Below the pieces are notes generated by a model that saw only the letters and a list, made by a program, of their open reading frames with translations, did no database searches and was not told where the DNA came from. A DNA stretch of 64,000 nucleotides from Citricoccus sp. SGAir0253 (GTDB lineage: Bacteria > Actinomycetota > Actinomycetes > Actinomycetales > Micrococcaceae). Positions within the stretch are counted from its first letter, which is position 1, and each line of letters begins with the position of its first letter. The stretch lies in NCBI RefSeq assembly GCF_005877055.1, contig NZ_CP039424.1:1-64000 (forward strand). The letters are read 5' to 3'. This document shows positions 47,084 through 56,407 of the stretch, in pieces. The translations under genes were made by a program, and so were the position numbers.

Positions 47084-48485
47084 CGAGTCCCGCCCGGCCC
47101 AGCAGGTGCTCCATCCGCGCGGCCAGGGCCAGCAGGGGTCCCTCCGTGCCGGGCCGGCCGATCGCCTGCACGGACCAGCTCAGTCCGTCGTCGTCCACGA
47201 GCACCGGCACCGCGACGGCCGGCAGCCCCATGACGTTGACCATGGACGTGTACGGCGTGAACCGGCACTGCAGCTCGTAGTCCTGCGCCGGCGGCAGCGC
47301 GGTGAACGTGCCGATCCGCGGCGGGGCGAAGGCCAGCACGGGCGTCAGCACCACGTCGTGCGCGGCGAGCTGCCGGCGCGCGTCCGCCGCCCAGGCGGTC
47401 AGCCGCTGCACGGCCGCCGCCAGCTCCTCGGCGGGGCGTCGCCGGGCCAACTCCAGGAAGTAGGCCGCGAGCGGGCCCATCCGCTGCTCCGCCCCCTCGG
47501 GCAGCGGCGCCTCCAGGAGCCCGGCGGTCCACACCGCGCGGAAGTCCGCGTGGTAGCCGGGCGCCAGGCGCAGGGCCGCCTCCGCCACCTCGTGGCCGTC
47601 GCGGTCCAGCGCGGCGGCGGCCGCGGTGAGGGCGTCGACGGCGGGCCGGGCCAGGGTGATCTCCAGGTCGGGGGAGAACGGGGAGGCGGTGGAGACGCCG
47701 ATCCGCAGCCGGTCCGGCTCCGCCCGCAGCGCCCGGGCCAGGCTGCGGCCCTCCCCGCGGGGGCCGCCGAGCATCGCGTCGTAGAGCAGCGCGGCGTCCG
47801 CGGCGGTGCGCGCCAGGGGGCCGGACACGGACAGGTTGCGCACCGAGTCCTCCTGCCGGTCGGTCGGCACCGCGCCCCGGCCGGGCTTCAGGCCGACCAG
47901 CCCGCACGCCGCGGCGGGGATGCGGACGGACCCGCCGCCGTCGTTGCCGGGGGCGAAGGGCAGCATCCCGGCGGCGACGGCGGCCGCGCCGCCGCCCGTG
48001 GACCCGCCCGCGGTGCGCTCGGGGTCCAGGGGGTTGCGGGCGGGCGCCGAGATGAGGTTCTCGGAGTGGCAGGGCAGGCCGAACTCGGGCACGGTCGTCT
48101 TGCCCGTGGACACCGCCCCCGCGGCGTGCACCGTGGCGGCCAGCGGGTCGTCCTCGGTGGCCGGCGCCGCGTCCACGGCCACCCGGGAACCGAAGGTGGT
48201 GCGCATCCCGGCCACGTCCACGAGGTCCTTGAAGGCCAGCGGCACGCCGTGCAGGGCGCCCACCGGGCCCCGCCGCGCGAAGTGCTCGTCCAGTTCCGCG
48301 GCACGGGCCAGGGCCGCCTCCGGGGCCACGGAGATGAAGGCCCCCAGCTGGGGGTTGCGCCGTTCGGTGACCTCCAGGAAGTGCCGCGTGGCCTCCGTGG
48401 CCGAGAGCTCCCCGGCGGCCAGGGCGTCGCGCAGCCGCAGGGCGCTCCACCGGGTCAACGCGGGGGTGCGGGCCGGGTCGTCCAT
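47061..48485 (-). CDS. Amidase (amidase signature family)
   Basis: Ser-cisSer-Lys amide hydrolase of 474 residues. The catalytic lysine is in LAFKDLVDVAG, the cis-serine in TAGGSTGGGAAAVAAG and the nucleophile serine in GNDGGGSVRIPA. The substrate is unknown; the sequence does not show the GatA-specific context (no gatB/gatC nearby). ATG 48485 is selected because TACAGT lies 7 nt upstream; the frame is also open to GTG 48503. The C-terminal codons overlap the converging MDR gene. Confidence 0.9.
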   Translation of the reverse strand: MDDPARTPALTRWSALRLRDALAAGELSATEATRHFLEVTERRNPQLGAFISVAPEAALARAAELDEHFARRGPVGALHGVPLAFKDLVDVAGMRTTFGSRVAVDAAPATEDDPLAATVHAAGAVSTGKTTVPEFGLPCHSENLISAPARNPLDPERTAGGSTGGGAAAVAAGMLPFAPGNDGGGSVRIPAAACGLVGLKPGRGAVPTDRQEDSVRNLSVSGPLARTAADAALLYDAMLGGPRGEGRSLARALRAEPDRLRIGVSTASPFSPDLEITLARPAVDALTAAAAALDRDGHEVAEAALRLAPGYHADFRAVWTAGLLEAPLPEGAEQRMGPLAAYFLELARRRPAEELAAAVQRLTAWAADARRQLAAHDVVLTPVLAFAPPRIGTFTALPPAQDYELQCRFTPYTSMVNVMGLPAVAVPVLVDDDGLSWSVQAIGRPGTEGPLLALAARMEHLLGRAGLVTGSPPR

Positions 48486-48492
48486 GCCCTCC

Positions 48493-48498
48493 ACTGTA
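48493..48498 (-). promoter_or_regulatory. -10 of a likely leaderless mRNA
   Basis: Minus strand TACAGT, 7 nt before the amidase ATG at 48485. Confidence 0.55.
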
Positions 48499-48575
48499 GC
48501 CACGGGGCCCGGCCGGCCCGGGCGCGCGCCGCCGTCGGGGTCCCCGGCCGGGCTCCCGCCCTCCGGGTCCCCGGC

Positions 48576-50636
48576 CTACTCCGGGGTCTCCTCGGGGCCG
48601 GGGCGCTGCATCACGAGGGCCACGGTGCGCAGGGACAGCACGAACCCGGCGAACAGCACGATGTAGCCGAACGCGGTGTGCCACGTCATGTAGGTCGTCA
48701 TGGCGGGGCCGCCCTCGCCGAAGGCGAGCAGCACGATCCCGCCGAGCACGCAGAACCCGGCGAGGATGGACACGACCACCTGCTGGAACAGCCACGTGAC
48801 GTAGCGGCGGTCGTCCCGGTCGCCCAGCAGCCGGACGTTGACGGACAGCCGCCCGGCCTGCAGGTCGTCGGCGATCCGGTTGACCCGGCGGGGCAGCTGG
48901 GCGGCGATCGGCAGCACGTCCAGCAGGGCCGTCGTCGCCGTGTCCTTGAGCGAGCCGGGGGAGAACCGGTCCCGGAGCATCTCCGCGCCCAGCTCGCGGG
49001 CGGCCTCCACGACCTCCAGCTCCGGGTCGATGAGCTTCAGGGTGCCCTCCATGCCGCCGAGCGAGCGCAGGGCCGCCGCCACCTCCTTGGGCACGGCGAA
49101 GCGGTGGTCCAGGATCAGCCGCATCAGCGAGCCGAACAGCCGGGAGGCCGAGCCGCCGCGCAGCCCGCCGCGGTAGCGCACCAGCAGCTCGCCCACCTCG
49201 CGCTCGAGGTGCCGGTCGTCGAGCTGGTCCGGGCGGCCGAGCAGCTCCACGAGCGCGTCGGAGAGCAGGCGGGCGTCGTTGCGCTCGATCGAGGCGAAGA
49301 CCATGACGAGCTGCTGCTGGGAGCGGGGGTCGAGCCGGCCGACCGAGCCGAAGTCCAGCAGCCCCAGCCGCGTGTACTGCGCCTCGCCCAACAGCATGAC
49401 GTTGCCCGGGTGCAGGTCGGCGTGGAAGATGCCGTCGTCCATGATCTGGCGCATCACGGAGGTGGCCAGCTCGCGGGCCAGCCGGCGCCGCACGGAGGGG
49501 CCGAGGGCGTCCAGTCGCGGGCCGGCGCGGCCCACGGGCGTTCCGGGCAGGTAGTCCATGACGAGCAGCCGGCGCGAGGAGTACTCGGGGTACACGGCCG
49601 GCACGGCGATGTTGTGGCCGGACAGGGCCGCGGCCATGTCCCGCATGTTCGCCGCCTCCCCGTGGTAGTCCAGCTCCTCGGCCAGGGAGCGGGTGAAGCC
49701 GCGGCCCAGGTCCAGGATCCTCAGGGACTTGCCCCACGTGGTGTTGTGCTGCAGCCAGCGGCAGATCCGCACCACGATGTCCGTGTCCCGCGTGACCTCC
49801 TCGACCGCGCCGGGGCGCTGGACCTTGAGGACCACCTCCGTGCCGTCCCGCAGCCGCGCCCGGTGCACCTGGGCCACGGACGCGGCGGCCAACGGCTGCT
49901 CGTCCACCCAGTCGAACACCTCCAGGGGGTCCCGGCCCAGCGAGCGCGACAGGGCCCCGCGGATGGACCCCCACGGCTCGGGGGCCACCTCGGACTGCAG
50001 CCGGGACAGCTCCCGGATGACCTCCTCCGGCAGCAGGTCCGAGCGCGCCGAGAGGTTCTGGCCGAGCTTGACGAAGGTGATGCCGGAATCCTCCAGGGCC
50101 CGGCGCAGCGCGCGGGCGGTGGTGGCCCAGGAGCCCTGGTCGTCCGCGCGCCGGCCGAGCCCGCGCAGGTTCGCCCCGAGGCCGTGGCGCAGGAACACGC
50201 CGACCACCTGGCGGTAGCGCCGGTTGCGGGCCCAGCCGCTGCGCAAGCCGGCGGCCCACGTGACGGGGTTGGGCAGCATGCCGGTGGGGACCACCATCTC
50301 CAGGATCATCAGCAGGGCCGTGCCGAGGCCGAAGATCCACAGCAGCGCGATGAGCACGAGCACCAGGGCCGCCGGGACGGAGGACTCGGACAGCACCCCC
50401 CGGTCCCCGCCCGTGACCTGGCGGATCACCGTGTCGAAGACCACGTTGGTGCTCAGCACCATGAGCAGGGCCACGAGCACCGAGCGGAACCAGCCGACGG
50501 GCACGCCGAGGACGCGGCGCACCGCGGTGGCGATCAGCCACGCCATCGCCACCAGCAGGACGAGACCCACGAGCGCGCCGAGGACGGAGCCCAGCCAGTG
50601 ACCCACGGTCCCCAACTCTCCGAGAAACGTCTCCAC
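48576..50636 (-). CDS. ABC1/UbiB-family atypical kinase
   Basis: Atypical kinase-like membrane protein of 686 residues. The N-terminus has three to four hydrophobic segments (about 10-115), and the UbiB domain shows the KxGQ motif FVKLGQNLSARSDLLP, the Ala-rich loop LAAASVAQVHRA, lysine in VVLKVQRPG, HADLHPGNV and LLDFGSVG. Two further membrane helices lie at the C-terminus (WLFQQVVVSILAGFCVLGGI, GYIVLFAGFVLSL). In other bacteria such proteins assist ubiquinone synthesis or lipid transport; actinobacteria use menaquinone, so the role here is open. GTG start, divergent from the rhodanese gene with only 26 nt between them. Confidence 0.91.
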   Translation of the reverse strand: METFLGELGTVGHWLGSVLGALVGLVLLVAMAWLIATAVRRVLGVPVGWFRSVLVALLMVLSTNVVFDTVIRQVTGGDRGVLSESSVPAALVLVLIALLWIFGLGTALLMILEMVVPTGMLPNPVTWAAGLRSGWARNRRYRQVVGVFLRHGLGANLRGLGRRADDQGSWATTARALRRALEDSGITFVKLGQNLSARSDLLPEEVIRELSRLQSEVAPEPWGSIRGALSRSLGRDPLEVFDWVDEQPLAAASVAQVHRARLRDGTEVVLKVQRPGAVEEVTRDTDIVVRICRWLQHNTTWGKSLRILDLGRGFTRSLAEELDYHGEAANMRDMAAALSGHNIAVPAVYPEYSSRRLLVMDYLPGTPVGRAGPRLDALGPSVRRRLARELATSVMRQIMDDGIFHADLHPGNVMLLGEAQYTRLGLLDFGSVGRLDPRSQQQLVMVFASIERNDARLLSDALVELLGRPDQLDDRHLEREVGELLVRYRGGLRGGSASRLFGSLMRLILDHRFAVPKEVAAALRSLGGMEGTLKLIDPELEVVEAARELGAEMLRDRFSPGSLKDTATTALLDVLPIAAQLPRRVNRIADDLQAGRLSVNVRLLGDRDDRRYVTWLFQQVVVSILAGFCVLGGIVLLAFGEGGPAMTTYMTWHTAFGYIVLFAGFVLSLRTVALVMQRPGPEETPE

Positions 50637-50662
50637 GCGGCCAGCCTATTAGGCTGGGTGCC
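50637..50662. promoter_or_regulatory. 26-bp divergent region with symmetric -10 elements
   Basis: AGCCTA-T-TAGGCT at 50643-50655 is a palindrome giving TAGGCT on each strand. It is 6 nt from the ubiB GTG on the minus strand and 7 nt from the rhodanese ATG on the plus strand. Both mRNAs would be leaderless and the two polymerase sites mutually exclusive. Confidence 0.7.
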
Positions 50663-50989
50663 ATGAGCATGTTCGAAACCGTGGGTGTCCGCGACGTCCC
50701 CGAGGACGCCGCCATCCTGGACGTCCGGGAGGACGACGAGTTCACCCTCGGCCGCGCCGCCGGGGCCCTCCACATCCCGCTCGGCCAGCTGCCGGACCGG
50801 ATCGAGGAGCTCGACCCGGACACCGACTACTACGTCATCTGCCGCACGGGCGGGCGCTCGATGCGCGCCGCCGACTTCCTCGTCGCGCGCGGCTACTCCG
50901 CCGTCAACGTGGCCGGCGGGTCCGGGGCGTGGCTGGAGTCCGGCCGTCCCATGGAGGCCGACGGCGGCGCCGAGCCGACCGTCAAGTGA
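50663..50989 (+). CDS. Rhodanese-like domain protein
   Basis: Single rhodanese domain, 108 residues, carrying the active-site cysteine in YVICRTGGRS (CRxGxR loop), typical of small sulfur-transfer or thiol-relay proteins such as GlpE/PspE. Upstream motif AILDVREDDEFTLG is also standard. Cytoplasmic, no signal peptide. ATG 50663 lies 7 nt after TAGGCT, so probably leaderless. The stop overlaps the pheA GTG (GTGA), although no functional link to phenylalanine synthesis is obvious. Confidence 0.93.
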   Translation: MSMFETVGVRDVPEDAAILDVREDDEFTLGRAAGALHIPLGQLPDRIEELDPDTDYYVICRTGGRSMRAADFLVARGYSAVNVAGGSGAWLESGRPMEADGGAEPTVK

Positions 50990-51957
50990 GCGCGACCGAC
51001 GCCGGCCCGGCCGCCGGGGGCGGACGCCCCCGGTACGTCTTCCTGGGTCCCGAGGGAACCTTCACCGAGGCGGCGCTGCGCCAGGTCCCGGGCGTCGACG
51101 GCGCCCGGTGCGAGCCCGTGGGCTCGGTCATCACCGCGCTCGGCCGGGTCCGCGACGGCTCGGCCGACTTCGCGGTGGTGCCGATCGAGAACTCGGTGGA
51201 GGGTGGCGTGACGGCCACGCTCGACGACATCGCCGGCGGGGACCCCCTGCAGATCCGCCGGGAGATCCTCGTGCCCATCAGCTTCGTGCTGGTGGGGCGC
51301 CGGGACATGGAGCTGTCCGCGGTCCGGTCCGTGGCCACCCACAGCCACGGCTGGGCGCAGGTGCGCAACTGGGCCGCCGCGCACATCCCGCAGGCCGAGT
51401 TCATCCCCGCCTCCTCCACGGCGGCCGGCGCGCGCGGGCTGCTGGACCCGGAGACGGGCTACGACGCCGCGGTCTGCGCCCCGCTCGTGGCCGCGCAGAC
51501 GGGGCTGCCCGTGCTGGCCTCCGCGATCGAGGACACCGCCGGGGCCGTGACCCGGTTCGTGCTCGTCTCCCGGCCCGGGACGCTGCCGGCGCCGACGGGC
51601 TCGGACAAGACCACCGTCGTCGTGCCCCTGCCGGACGACCACCCCGGCGCCCTGATGGACATCCTCGAGCAGTTCGCCGCCCGCGGGATCAACCTCTCCC
51701 GCATCGAGTCCCGGCCCACGGGCGCGGGCCTGGGCAGCTACTTCTTCTCGATCGACCTCGAGGGCCACCTCGCCGAGGAGCGGGTCTCCGCCGCGCTCGC
51801 GGCGCTGTACCGGATCATCCCGCAGATCCGGTTCCTCGGCTCCTACCCGCGCGCCGACCACCGCCGGTACGTGGTGCGCCCGGACGTCACGGACGAGGCC
51901 TACCGCACCGGCCAGCGGTGGGTGCAGGGACTGCTGGGGCGCGCGGACGCCTCCTGA
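50986..51957 (+). CDS. pheA: Prephenate dehydratase
   Basis: Converts prephenate to phenylpyruvate in phenylalanine synthesis. The 323 residues begin with a short linker and then [15 protein letters not shown]. The catalytic domain includes [12 protein letters not shown] and a TRF motif (VTRFVLVSR). The C-terminal ACT regulatory domain has [10 protein letters not shown] and the phenylalanine-binding ESRP motif (SRIESRPT), so feedback inhibition is likely. It is a monofunctional enzyme without chorismate mutase. GTG start coupled to the rhodanese gene. Confidence 0.96.
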   Translation: MSATDAGPAAGGGRPRYVFLGPEGTFTEAALRQVPGVDGARCEPVGSVITALGRVRDGSADFAVVPIENSVEGGVTATLDDIAGGDPLQIRREILVPISFVLVGRRDMELSAVRSVATHSHGWAQVRNWAAAHIPQAEFIPASSTAAGARGLLDPETGYDAAVCAPLVAAQTGLPVLASAIEDTAGAVTRFVLVSRPGTLPAPTGSDKTTVVVPLPDDHPGALMDILEQFAARGINLSRIESRPTGAGLGSYFFSIDLEGHLAEERVSAALAALYRIIPQIRFLGSYPRADHRRYVVRPDVTDEAYRTGQRWVQGLLGRADAS

Positions 51958-51979
51958 CCGGCCGCCGGCGGCCCCGGCC

Positions 51980-53212
51980 TCAGGCGTGCTCCTCCGGGAC
52001 GGCCTCGGGCTTCATGGCCGGCGCGGCCGCGGAGTCCGGCACGTCGGCGGCCGGGACCAGGATCCGCAGCGAGTCGGGGCGGACCCGGGCGTCGATCGAG
52101 CGGACCTCGCCGATCGGGTCCCCGTCCAGCTGCGCGGCCATCGGCTCGTGCAGCACCACGCGGCAGCGGGTGGCCTGGTGGGTCTCCATGACGGGGATCT
52201 CGTGGCGGGACTTCGTCAGCGTCTTGGCGGCGATGCGGATCCAGTCGCCCACGTGCCGGGGGGAGAGCATGACCACGTCCAGCAGCCCGTCGTCGAACCG
52301 GGCCTCCGGGACGAAGTCCATGCCCGCGGTCAGCTCGCCGCAGTTGGCGACCATCACGGACCGCACCTTCCGGCGCCGGGGGGCGCCGCCGTCGAGGGAC
52401 ACGGAGATCTCCTTGCGGGAGCCCGGCAGGTGGCGCATCCCGGCCTCGCCGTAGGCCAGCCAGCCGGCCTTGACCTTGAGGTCGTCGCGCGTGTCCCCCA
52501 TGACCTCGGCGTCCACGCCGGCGCCGGCGATCACCAGGAAGGTGTTGCGCACGGTGGTCCCGTCCGTGGTCTCCACCTTGATGTCGATCGAGTCGATCTG
52601 CCGGGCGGTGCCGTGCAGGGCGGTGTTGATGCAGGCGTCGAGGTCCTCGAGGGGGAACCTGAGGTTGCGGGCCAGGAGGTTGCCGGTGCCGAGCGGGACG
52701 ACCCCCAGGGAGGTCTCCGTCCCGGCCAGCTCCTCGGCCACGAAGCGCACCGTGCCGTCCCCGCCCGCGGCGATCACGACGTCGGCCCCGCCGGCCACCG
52801 CGTCCCGGGTCATCTGCTGGCCGGGGTCCTCCACGGTGGTCTCGTAGACCTCCAGCTCCGGCAGCCCGGCCTCCCGCACGGCGGCGGCCACCCGCTCGCG
52901 CACGGTGTCCGCCTCGGCCTTGATGGGGTTGAGCACGAGGGCCACCCGCCGCGGGTGCACCAGCGCGCGGGCGATCAGCGGGGCCTCGGCCATCTCGCTG
53001 ACCTGGCCGTCCAGGGCCTCCACGTGCCCGGTGAGCTCCGCCATGCGGTCCGGCAGGGTGCCCACGTCCCCGCGCAGCGAGACCACCCGGCCGTGCAGCT
53101 CCTCCATCCGGCCGCGCAGCCTGCGGTGCCCGGTCCACAGCCCGACGACGAAGGCCAGGGCGGCGAGGACGAGGACGAGAGCCACGACGGCCACGGTCAA
53201 TTCAGGGGGCAT
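51980..53212 (-). CDS. Diacylglycerol/lipid kinase
   Basis: DAGK-catalytic-domain lipid kinase, 410 residues. An N-terminal membrane helix ([21 protein letters not shown]) and a coiled-coil segment ([18 protein letters not shown]) precede the kinase domain with [18 protein letters not shown] and [13 protein letters not shown], and the C-terminal half with LDGDPIGEV. Family members phosphorylate diacylglycerol or related lipids in phospholipid turnover. The membrane anchor with coiled coil is not present in the soluble DgkB type and looks lineage-specific. Leaderless start probable. Confidence 0.92.
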   Translation of the reverse strand: MPPELTVAVVALVLVLAALAFVVGLWTGHRRLRGRMEELHGRVVSLRGDVGTLPDRMAELTGHVEALDGQVSEMAEAPLIARALVHPRRVALVLNPIKAEADTVRERVAAAVREAGLPELEVYETTVEDPGQQMTRDAVAGGADVVIAAGGDGTVRFVAEELAGTETSLGVVPLGTGNLLARNLRFPLEDLDACINTALHGTARQIDSIDIKVETTDGTTVRNTFLVIAGAGVDAEVMGDTRDDLKVKAGWLAYGEAGMRHLPGSRKEISVSLDGGAPRRRKVRSVMVANCGELTAGMDFVPEARFDDGLLDVVMLSPRHVGDWIRIAAKTLTKSRHEIPVMETHQATRCRVVLHEPMAAQLDGDPIGEVRSIDARVRPDSLRILVPAADVPDSAAAPAMKPEAVPEEHA

Positions 53213-53260
53213 GGCCGCAGTCTACGGGGCGCGCGGGGCGCGGCCGCTAGGCTGGGGCAC
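53213..53260. promoter_or_regulatory. Divergent leaderless promoters of the lipid kinase and serS
   Basis: Minus-strand TAGACT (53219-53224) is 6 nt before the kinase ATG at 53212; plus-strand TAGGCT (53248-53253) is 7 nt before the serS GTG at 53261. The whole intergenic region is 48 nt, so there is no room for a T-box leader on serS. Confidence 0.65.
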
Positions 53261-54547
53261 GTGATCGACGTCAAGCACCTCACCGAGAACCCGGACCTCT
53301 ACAGGGCCTCGCAGCGCGCCCGCGGCGCCGACGAGTCCCTCGTGGACCAGATGCTGTCCGCCGATGCCACCCGCCGGTCCTCGATCGCCGCGTTCGAGGA
53401 GCTGCGCGCCGAGCAGAAGGCCTTCGGCAAGCGCGTGGCCGCCGCCCAGGGCGAGGAGAAGCAGGCGCTGCTGGCCGAGGTCAAGGACCTGGCCGCCCGG
53501 GTCAAGGCCGCCGAGGCCGAGTCCGGCCGGGCGCAGGCCGAGCTGGACCGGCTCCAGCGGGTCTTCCCGAACCTCGTCGAGGACGGCGTGCCCGCCGGCG
53601 GCGAGGACGACTTCGCGGTGCTCAAGACCGTGGGCTCCGCCCGCGACTTCGCCGCGGAGGGCTTCACCCCGCGCGACCACCTGGAGATCGGCGAGCTGAT
53701 CGGCGCGATCGACATGGAGCGCGGCGCCAAGGTGTCCGGCTCCCGGTTCTACTTCCTCAAGGGCGTGGGGGCCCGGCTCGAGATCGCCCTCCTGCAGATG
53801 GGCCTGGACCTGGCCGTGCAGGCCGGGTTCATCCCGATGATCACCCCCACGCTCGTGCGCCCGGAGACGATGCAGGGCACTGGCTTCGACGTGGAGCACG
53901 ACGACGAGATCTACAAGCTCGAGCGGGACGACATGTACCTGGTGGGCACCTCCGAGGTGGCCCTGGCCGGCTACCACGCGGACGAGATCCTCGAGCTCGG
54001 CGCGGAGCCGGTGCGCTACGCCGGGTGGTCCACGTGCTACCGCCGCGAGGCCGGGGCCGCCGGCAAGGACACCCGCGGGATCATCCGCGTGCACCAGTTC
54101 AACAAGCTGGAGATGTTCATCTACGCCACCCAGGACCAGGCCGTGGCGGAGCACCGCCGGCTGCTGGACTGGGAGGAGCAGATGCTGGCCAAGGTGGAGC
54201 TGCCCTACCGGGTCATCGACACCGCCGCCGGGGACCTCGGCATGAGCGCCGCCCGCAAGTTCGACTGCGAGGCGTGGGTGCCCACCCAGGGGACCTACCG
54301 CGAGCTGACCTCCACCTCGAACTGCACCACCTTCCAGGCCCGCCGGCTCAACATCCGCGAACGCCTGGTCAACGACGACGGCTCGAAGGCCGGCACGCGC
54401 ATGGTCGCCACCCTCAACGGGACCCTGGCGACCACGCGCTGGCTCGTGGCCATCCTGGAGAACCACCAGAACCCGGACGGCTCCGTGACGGTCCCCGCCG
54501 CGCTGCGCCCCTACCTCGGCGGCCTCGAGGTGCTGCCCGTCCTCTGA
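53261..54547 (+). CDS. serS: Seryl-tRNA synthetase
   Basis: Class II aminoacyl-tRNA synthetase charging tRNA-Ser. The 428 residues comprise the N-terminal antiparallel coiled-coil arm (about 25-105), then motif 2 ([21 protein letters not shown], shown by its parts YRREAG and IRVHQF) and motif 3 ([18 protein letters not shown]). Serine-binding TSEVAL is also present. GTG 53261 is the only start fitting the family N-terminus ([16 protein letters not shown]), and it lies directly after a TAGGCT promoter. The large open frame upstream is not used. Confidence 0.97.
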   Translation: MIDVKHLTENPDLYRASQRARGADESLVDQMLSADATRRSSIAAFEELRAEQKAFGKRVAAAQGEEKQALLAEVKDLAARVKAAEAESGRAQAELDRLQRVFPNLVEDGVPAGGEDDFAVLKTVGSARDFAAEGFTPRDHLEIGELIGAIDMERGAKVSGSRFYFLKGVGARLEIALLQMGLDLAVQAGFIPMITPTLVRPETMQGTGFDVEHDDEIYKLERDDMYLVGTSEVALAGYHADEILELGAEPVRYAGWSTCYRREAGAAGKDTRGIIRVHQFNKLEMFIYATQDQAVAEHRRLLDWEEQMLAKVELPYRVIDTAAGDLGMSAARKFDCEAWVPTQGTYRELTSTSNCTTFQARRLNIRERLVNDDGSKAGTRMVATLNGTLATTRWLVAILENHQNPDGSVTVPAALRPYLGGLEVLPVL

Positions 54548-54695
54548 CGGGTCCCGCGGGGCGCCCGCCGGGAGGCGGCGCCGCGGCCCACCGGCCCCGG
54601 CCGCCCCGTCCCGCGCCGCCCCGCCCGACCGGCACTGTTCACCCGGCGGCCACCGGCCGTCGGGGGCGGGTCTACTGGCCGTCCGCGGCATCTGC

Positions 54696-54701
54696 TTGAC
54701 T
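54696..54701 (+). promoter_or_regulatory. -10-like hexamer before a HAD gene
   Basis: TTGACT preceded by TGC (extended -10 type), 6 nt before ATG 54708; weaker than the TAnnnT examples. Confidence 0.4.
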
Positions 54702-54707
54702 GGTGCC

Positions 54708-55631
54708 ATGTTGAACCAGGGCAGGGCCGGCACCGAGGACCGGCACGAGAAGGGGGATCCGGGGACCGGATCGCTGCGCACCAGCTACCGGCCGCCGTCG
54801 GACATGACGGCCTCCGGCCGCCGGGCGGACGGGAACGGGCGGCGCAGGATGGTGTGCCTGGACGTGGACGGCACGCTCGTGGACCACGACGGGCACATGC
54901 ACCCGGAGGTGCGGGAGGCGGCCAGCGCCGTCGTCGCCGCCGGGCACCACGTGCTCATCGCCACCGGCCGGTCGCTGGGGGCCACGCTGCCCGTCGTCGA
55001 GCTGATCGGCCTGGAGTCCGGCTACAGCGTCTGCAGCAACGGCGGGGTGACCCTCCGGCTGTCCGCGGACCTCGAGGAGGGGTTCGAGGTCATCGACCGC
55101 CGGACCTTCGACCCGGCGCCGGCGCTGCGCGCGCTGCGGCACCGGCTGCCGAACGCCAAGTACGCCGTGGAGGACGACCAGGGCCGGTTCCTGTCCACCG
55201 AGCGCTTCCAGGACATGAGCTTCGGCGTGGTGGCGGAGGGCGTGACCTTCGAGGAGATGATGGAGGCCACGGCCACGCGGCTCGTGGTGTTCTCCACGGA
55301 CGCCTCCGCCGAGGAGTTCGGCGAGGCCGTGGAGTCCATCGGCCTGCAGGGCGTCACCTACTCGGTGGGCTGGTCCGCGTGGCTGGACATCGCCGCGGCC
55401 GGGGTGTCCAAGGCCTCCGGGCTCGAGGCGGTGCGGGACCGGCTCGGCGTGCACATCGACGACACGGTGGCCGTGGGCGACGGCCGCAACGACATCGAGA
55501 TGCTGGCCTGGGCCGGGCGCGGCGTGGCGATGGGCCAGGCCCCGCCCGAGGTGGTCAGGGTGGCCGACGAGGTCACCGGCACGGTGGAGGAGAACGGCGC
55601 GGCGGCCGTGCTGCGCTCACTGCTCGACTGA
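54708..55631 (+). CDS. HAD family hydrolase (Cof type)
   Basis: Second Cof-type phosphatase in the window, 307 residues. The nucleophile motif is VCLDVDGTLVDHDG, motif II LIATGRS, and the metal-binding motif IV AVGDGRNDIEMLAWAG. A 45-residue basic/disordered extension precedes the fold. It is unlike the HAD protein at 35738 outside the motifs. Substrate unknown. The last 15 nt overlap the converging HTH gene. Confidence 0.92.
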   Translation: MLNQGRAGTEDRHEKGDPGTGSLRTSYRPPSDMTASGRRADGNGRRRMVCLDVDGTLVDHDGHMHPEVREAASAVVAAGHHVLIATGRSLGATLPVVELIGLESGYSVCSNGGVTLRLSADLEEGFEVIDRRTFDPAPALRALRHRLPNAKYAVEDDQGRFLSTERFQDMSFGVVAEGVTFEEMMEATATRLVVFSTDASAEEFGEAVESIGLQGVTYSVGWSAWLDIAAAGVSKASGLEAVRDRLGVHIDDTVAVGDGRNDIEMLAWAGRGVAMGQAPPEVVRVADEVTGTVEENGAAAVLRSLLD

Positions 55632-56273
55632 GGGCGGCGCCCCGGCGGCGTCCACGAGGCCGAGCAGCCGCGCGGCCGCGGGCCGGCAGGCGTGCTCCTC
55701 GGCCCAGAACGAGCGCTGCACCGCCTTGGACACGGCCTGGACCGTGATGCCCAGCTCCGCGGCCACGGGCTTCTGCTGGCCGCGCACGCCCGGGACCATG
55801 AGGTCCAGCACGGCCCACTCGGCGGCCGTGCGGGTCAGCACGAGCTGGCCGACCAGGCGCAGGACGGCCTCCGCCTGCGCGGCGGCCTCGGCGTCCGGGC
55901 CGTCCACGGCCACGGGCACGCGCACGCCCGTGGCGGCGGCGCGCTCCACGGCCCGGCGCGCGTGGACGAGTCCCGGGCCGCCGACGTCGCGGAGGTCCTG
56001 GGTGTCCGGCACCGGCCCGGGCGTCCACGCCCCGTCCGGTCCCGCCGCGCCGAACGGGCCGACGCCGATCCCCACGTTCCAGCGCCGCTCCCGCAGGGCC
56101 CGGAGGGCCGCGTCCACGGCGGCGGCGGGGTCGGCGACGACGCCGATCGCCTCGTCGCCCACCGAGCGCTGGAACGGCAGGACGGTCGGCACGGGCCGCA
56201 GCGACCGCAGCAGGCCGTCCACCAGGTCCCCGACCTCCCGCGAGTCCCGCTGGTTGATCGTCAGGACGTACAT
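55617..56273 (-). CDS. SatD-like protein with C-terminal helix-turn-helix
   Basis: 218-residue protein that resembles the SatD family seen in Gram-positive bacteria (N-terminal YVLTINQRDSREVGDLV, central VGIGVGPFG) and ends in a helix-turn-helix (KPVAAELGITVQAVSKAVQRSFW), so it is probably a DNA-binding regulator. The biological role of the family is not established. ATG 56273 is 7 nt from a CAGGAT hexamer and is preferred over the in-frame ATG at 56282. It overlaps the converging HAD gene by 15 nt. Confidence 0.75.
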   Translation of the reverse strand: MYVLTINQRDSREVGDLVDGLLRSLRPVPTVLPFQRSVGDEAIGVVADPAAAVDAALRALRERRWNVGIGVGPFGAAGPDGAWTPGPVPDTQDLRDVGGPGLVHARRAVERAAATGVRVPVAVDGPDAEAAAQAEAVLRLVGQLVLTRTAAEWAVLDLMVPGVRGQQKPVAAELGITVQAVSKAVQRSFWAEEHACRPAAARLLGLVDAAGAPPSVEQ

Positions 56274-56280
56274 GGACCCC

Positions 56281-56286
56281 ATCCTG
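56281..56286 (-). promoter_or_regulatory. -10-like hexamer of a likely leaderless mRNA
   Basis: Minus strand CAGGAT, 7 nt before ATG 56273. The first base deviates from TAnnnT. Confidence 0.45.
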
Positions 56287-56338
56287 CCAGTGCGGCCCCC
56301 GCCGGCCCCGGAACCGCCCGTGGAGGACGCCCCGGACG

Positions 56339-56380
56339 ACTTTGCGGGCAGAAGCGACCGGTCGCTTCTGCCCGCAAAGT
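56339..56380. terminator. Perfect 42-bp palindrome downstream of ppa
   Basis: Both 21-nt arms are exact complements with no spacer; each arm reads ACTTTGCGGGCAGAAGCGAC plus one base. It lies 27 nt after the ppa stop and probably terminates ppa, but no T-run follows on either strand. The perfection and the ACTTTGCGGGCAG core are unusual. Confidence 0.6.
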
Positions 56381-56407
56381 GTGGGGGCGTGGGGAAGGCG
56401 CGAGGGG

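Noticed and set aside
53213-53260. T-box riboswitch upstream of serS
   Set aside because: The whole divergent gap is 48 nt and the promoter hexamer lies 7 nt from the start codon, leaving no leader.
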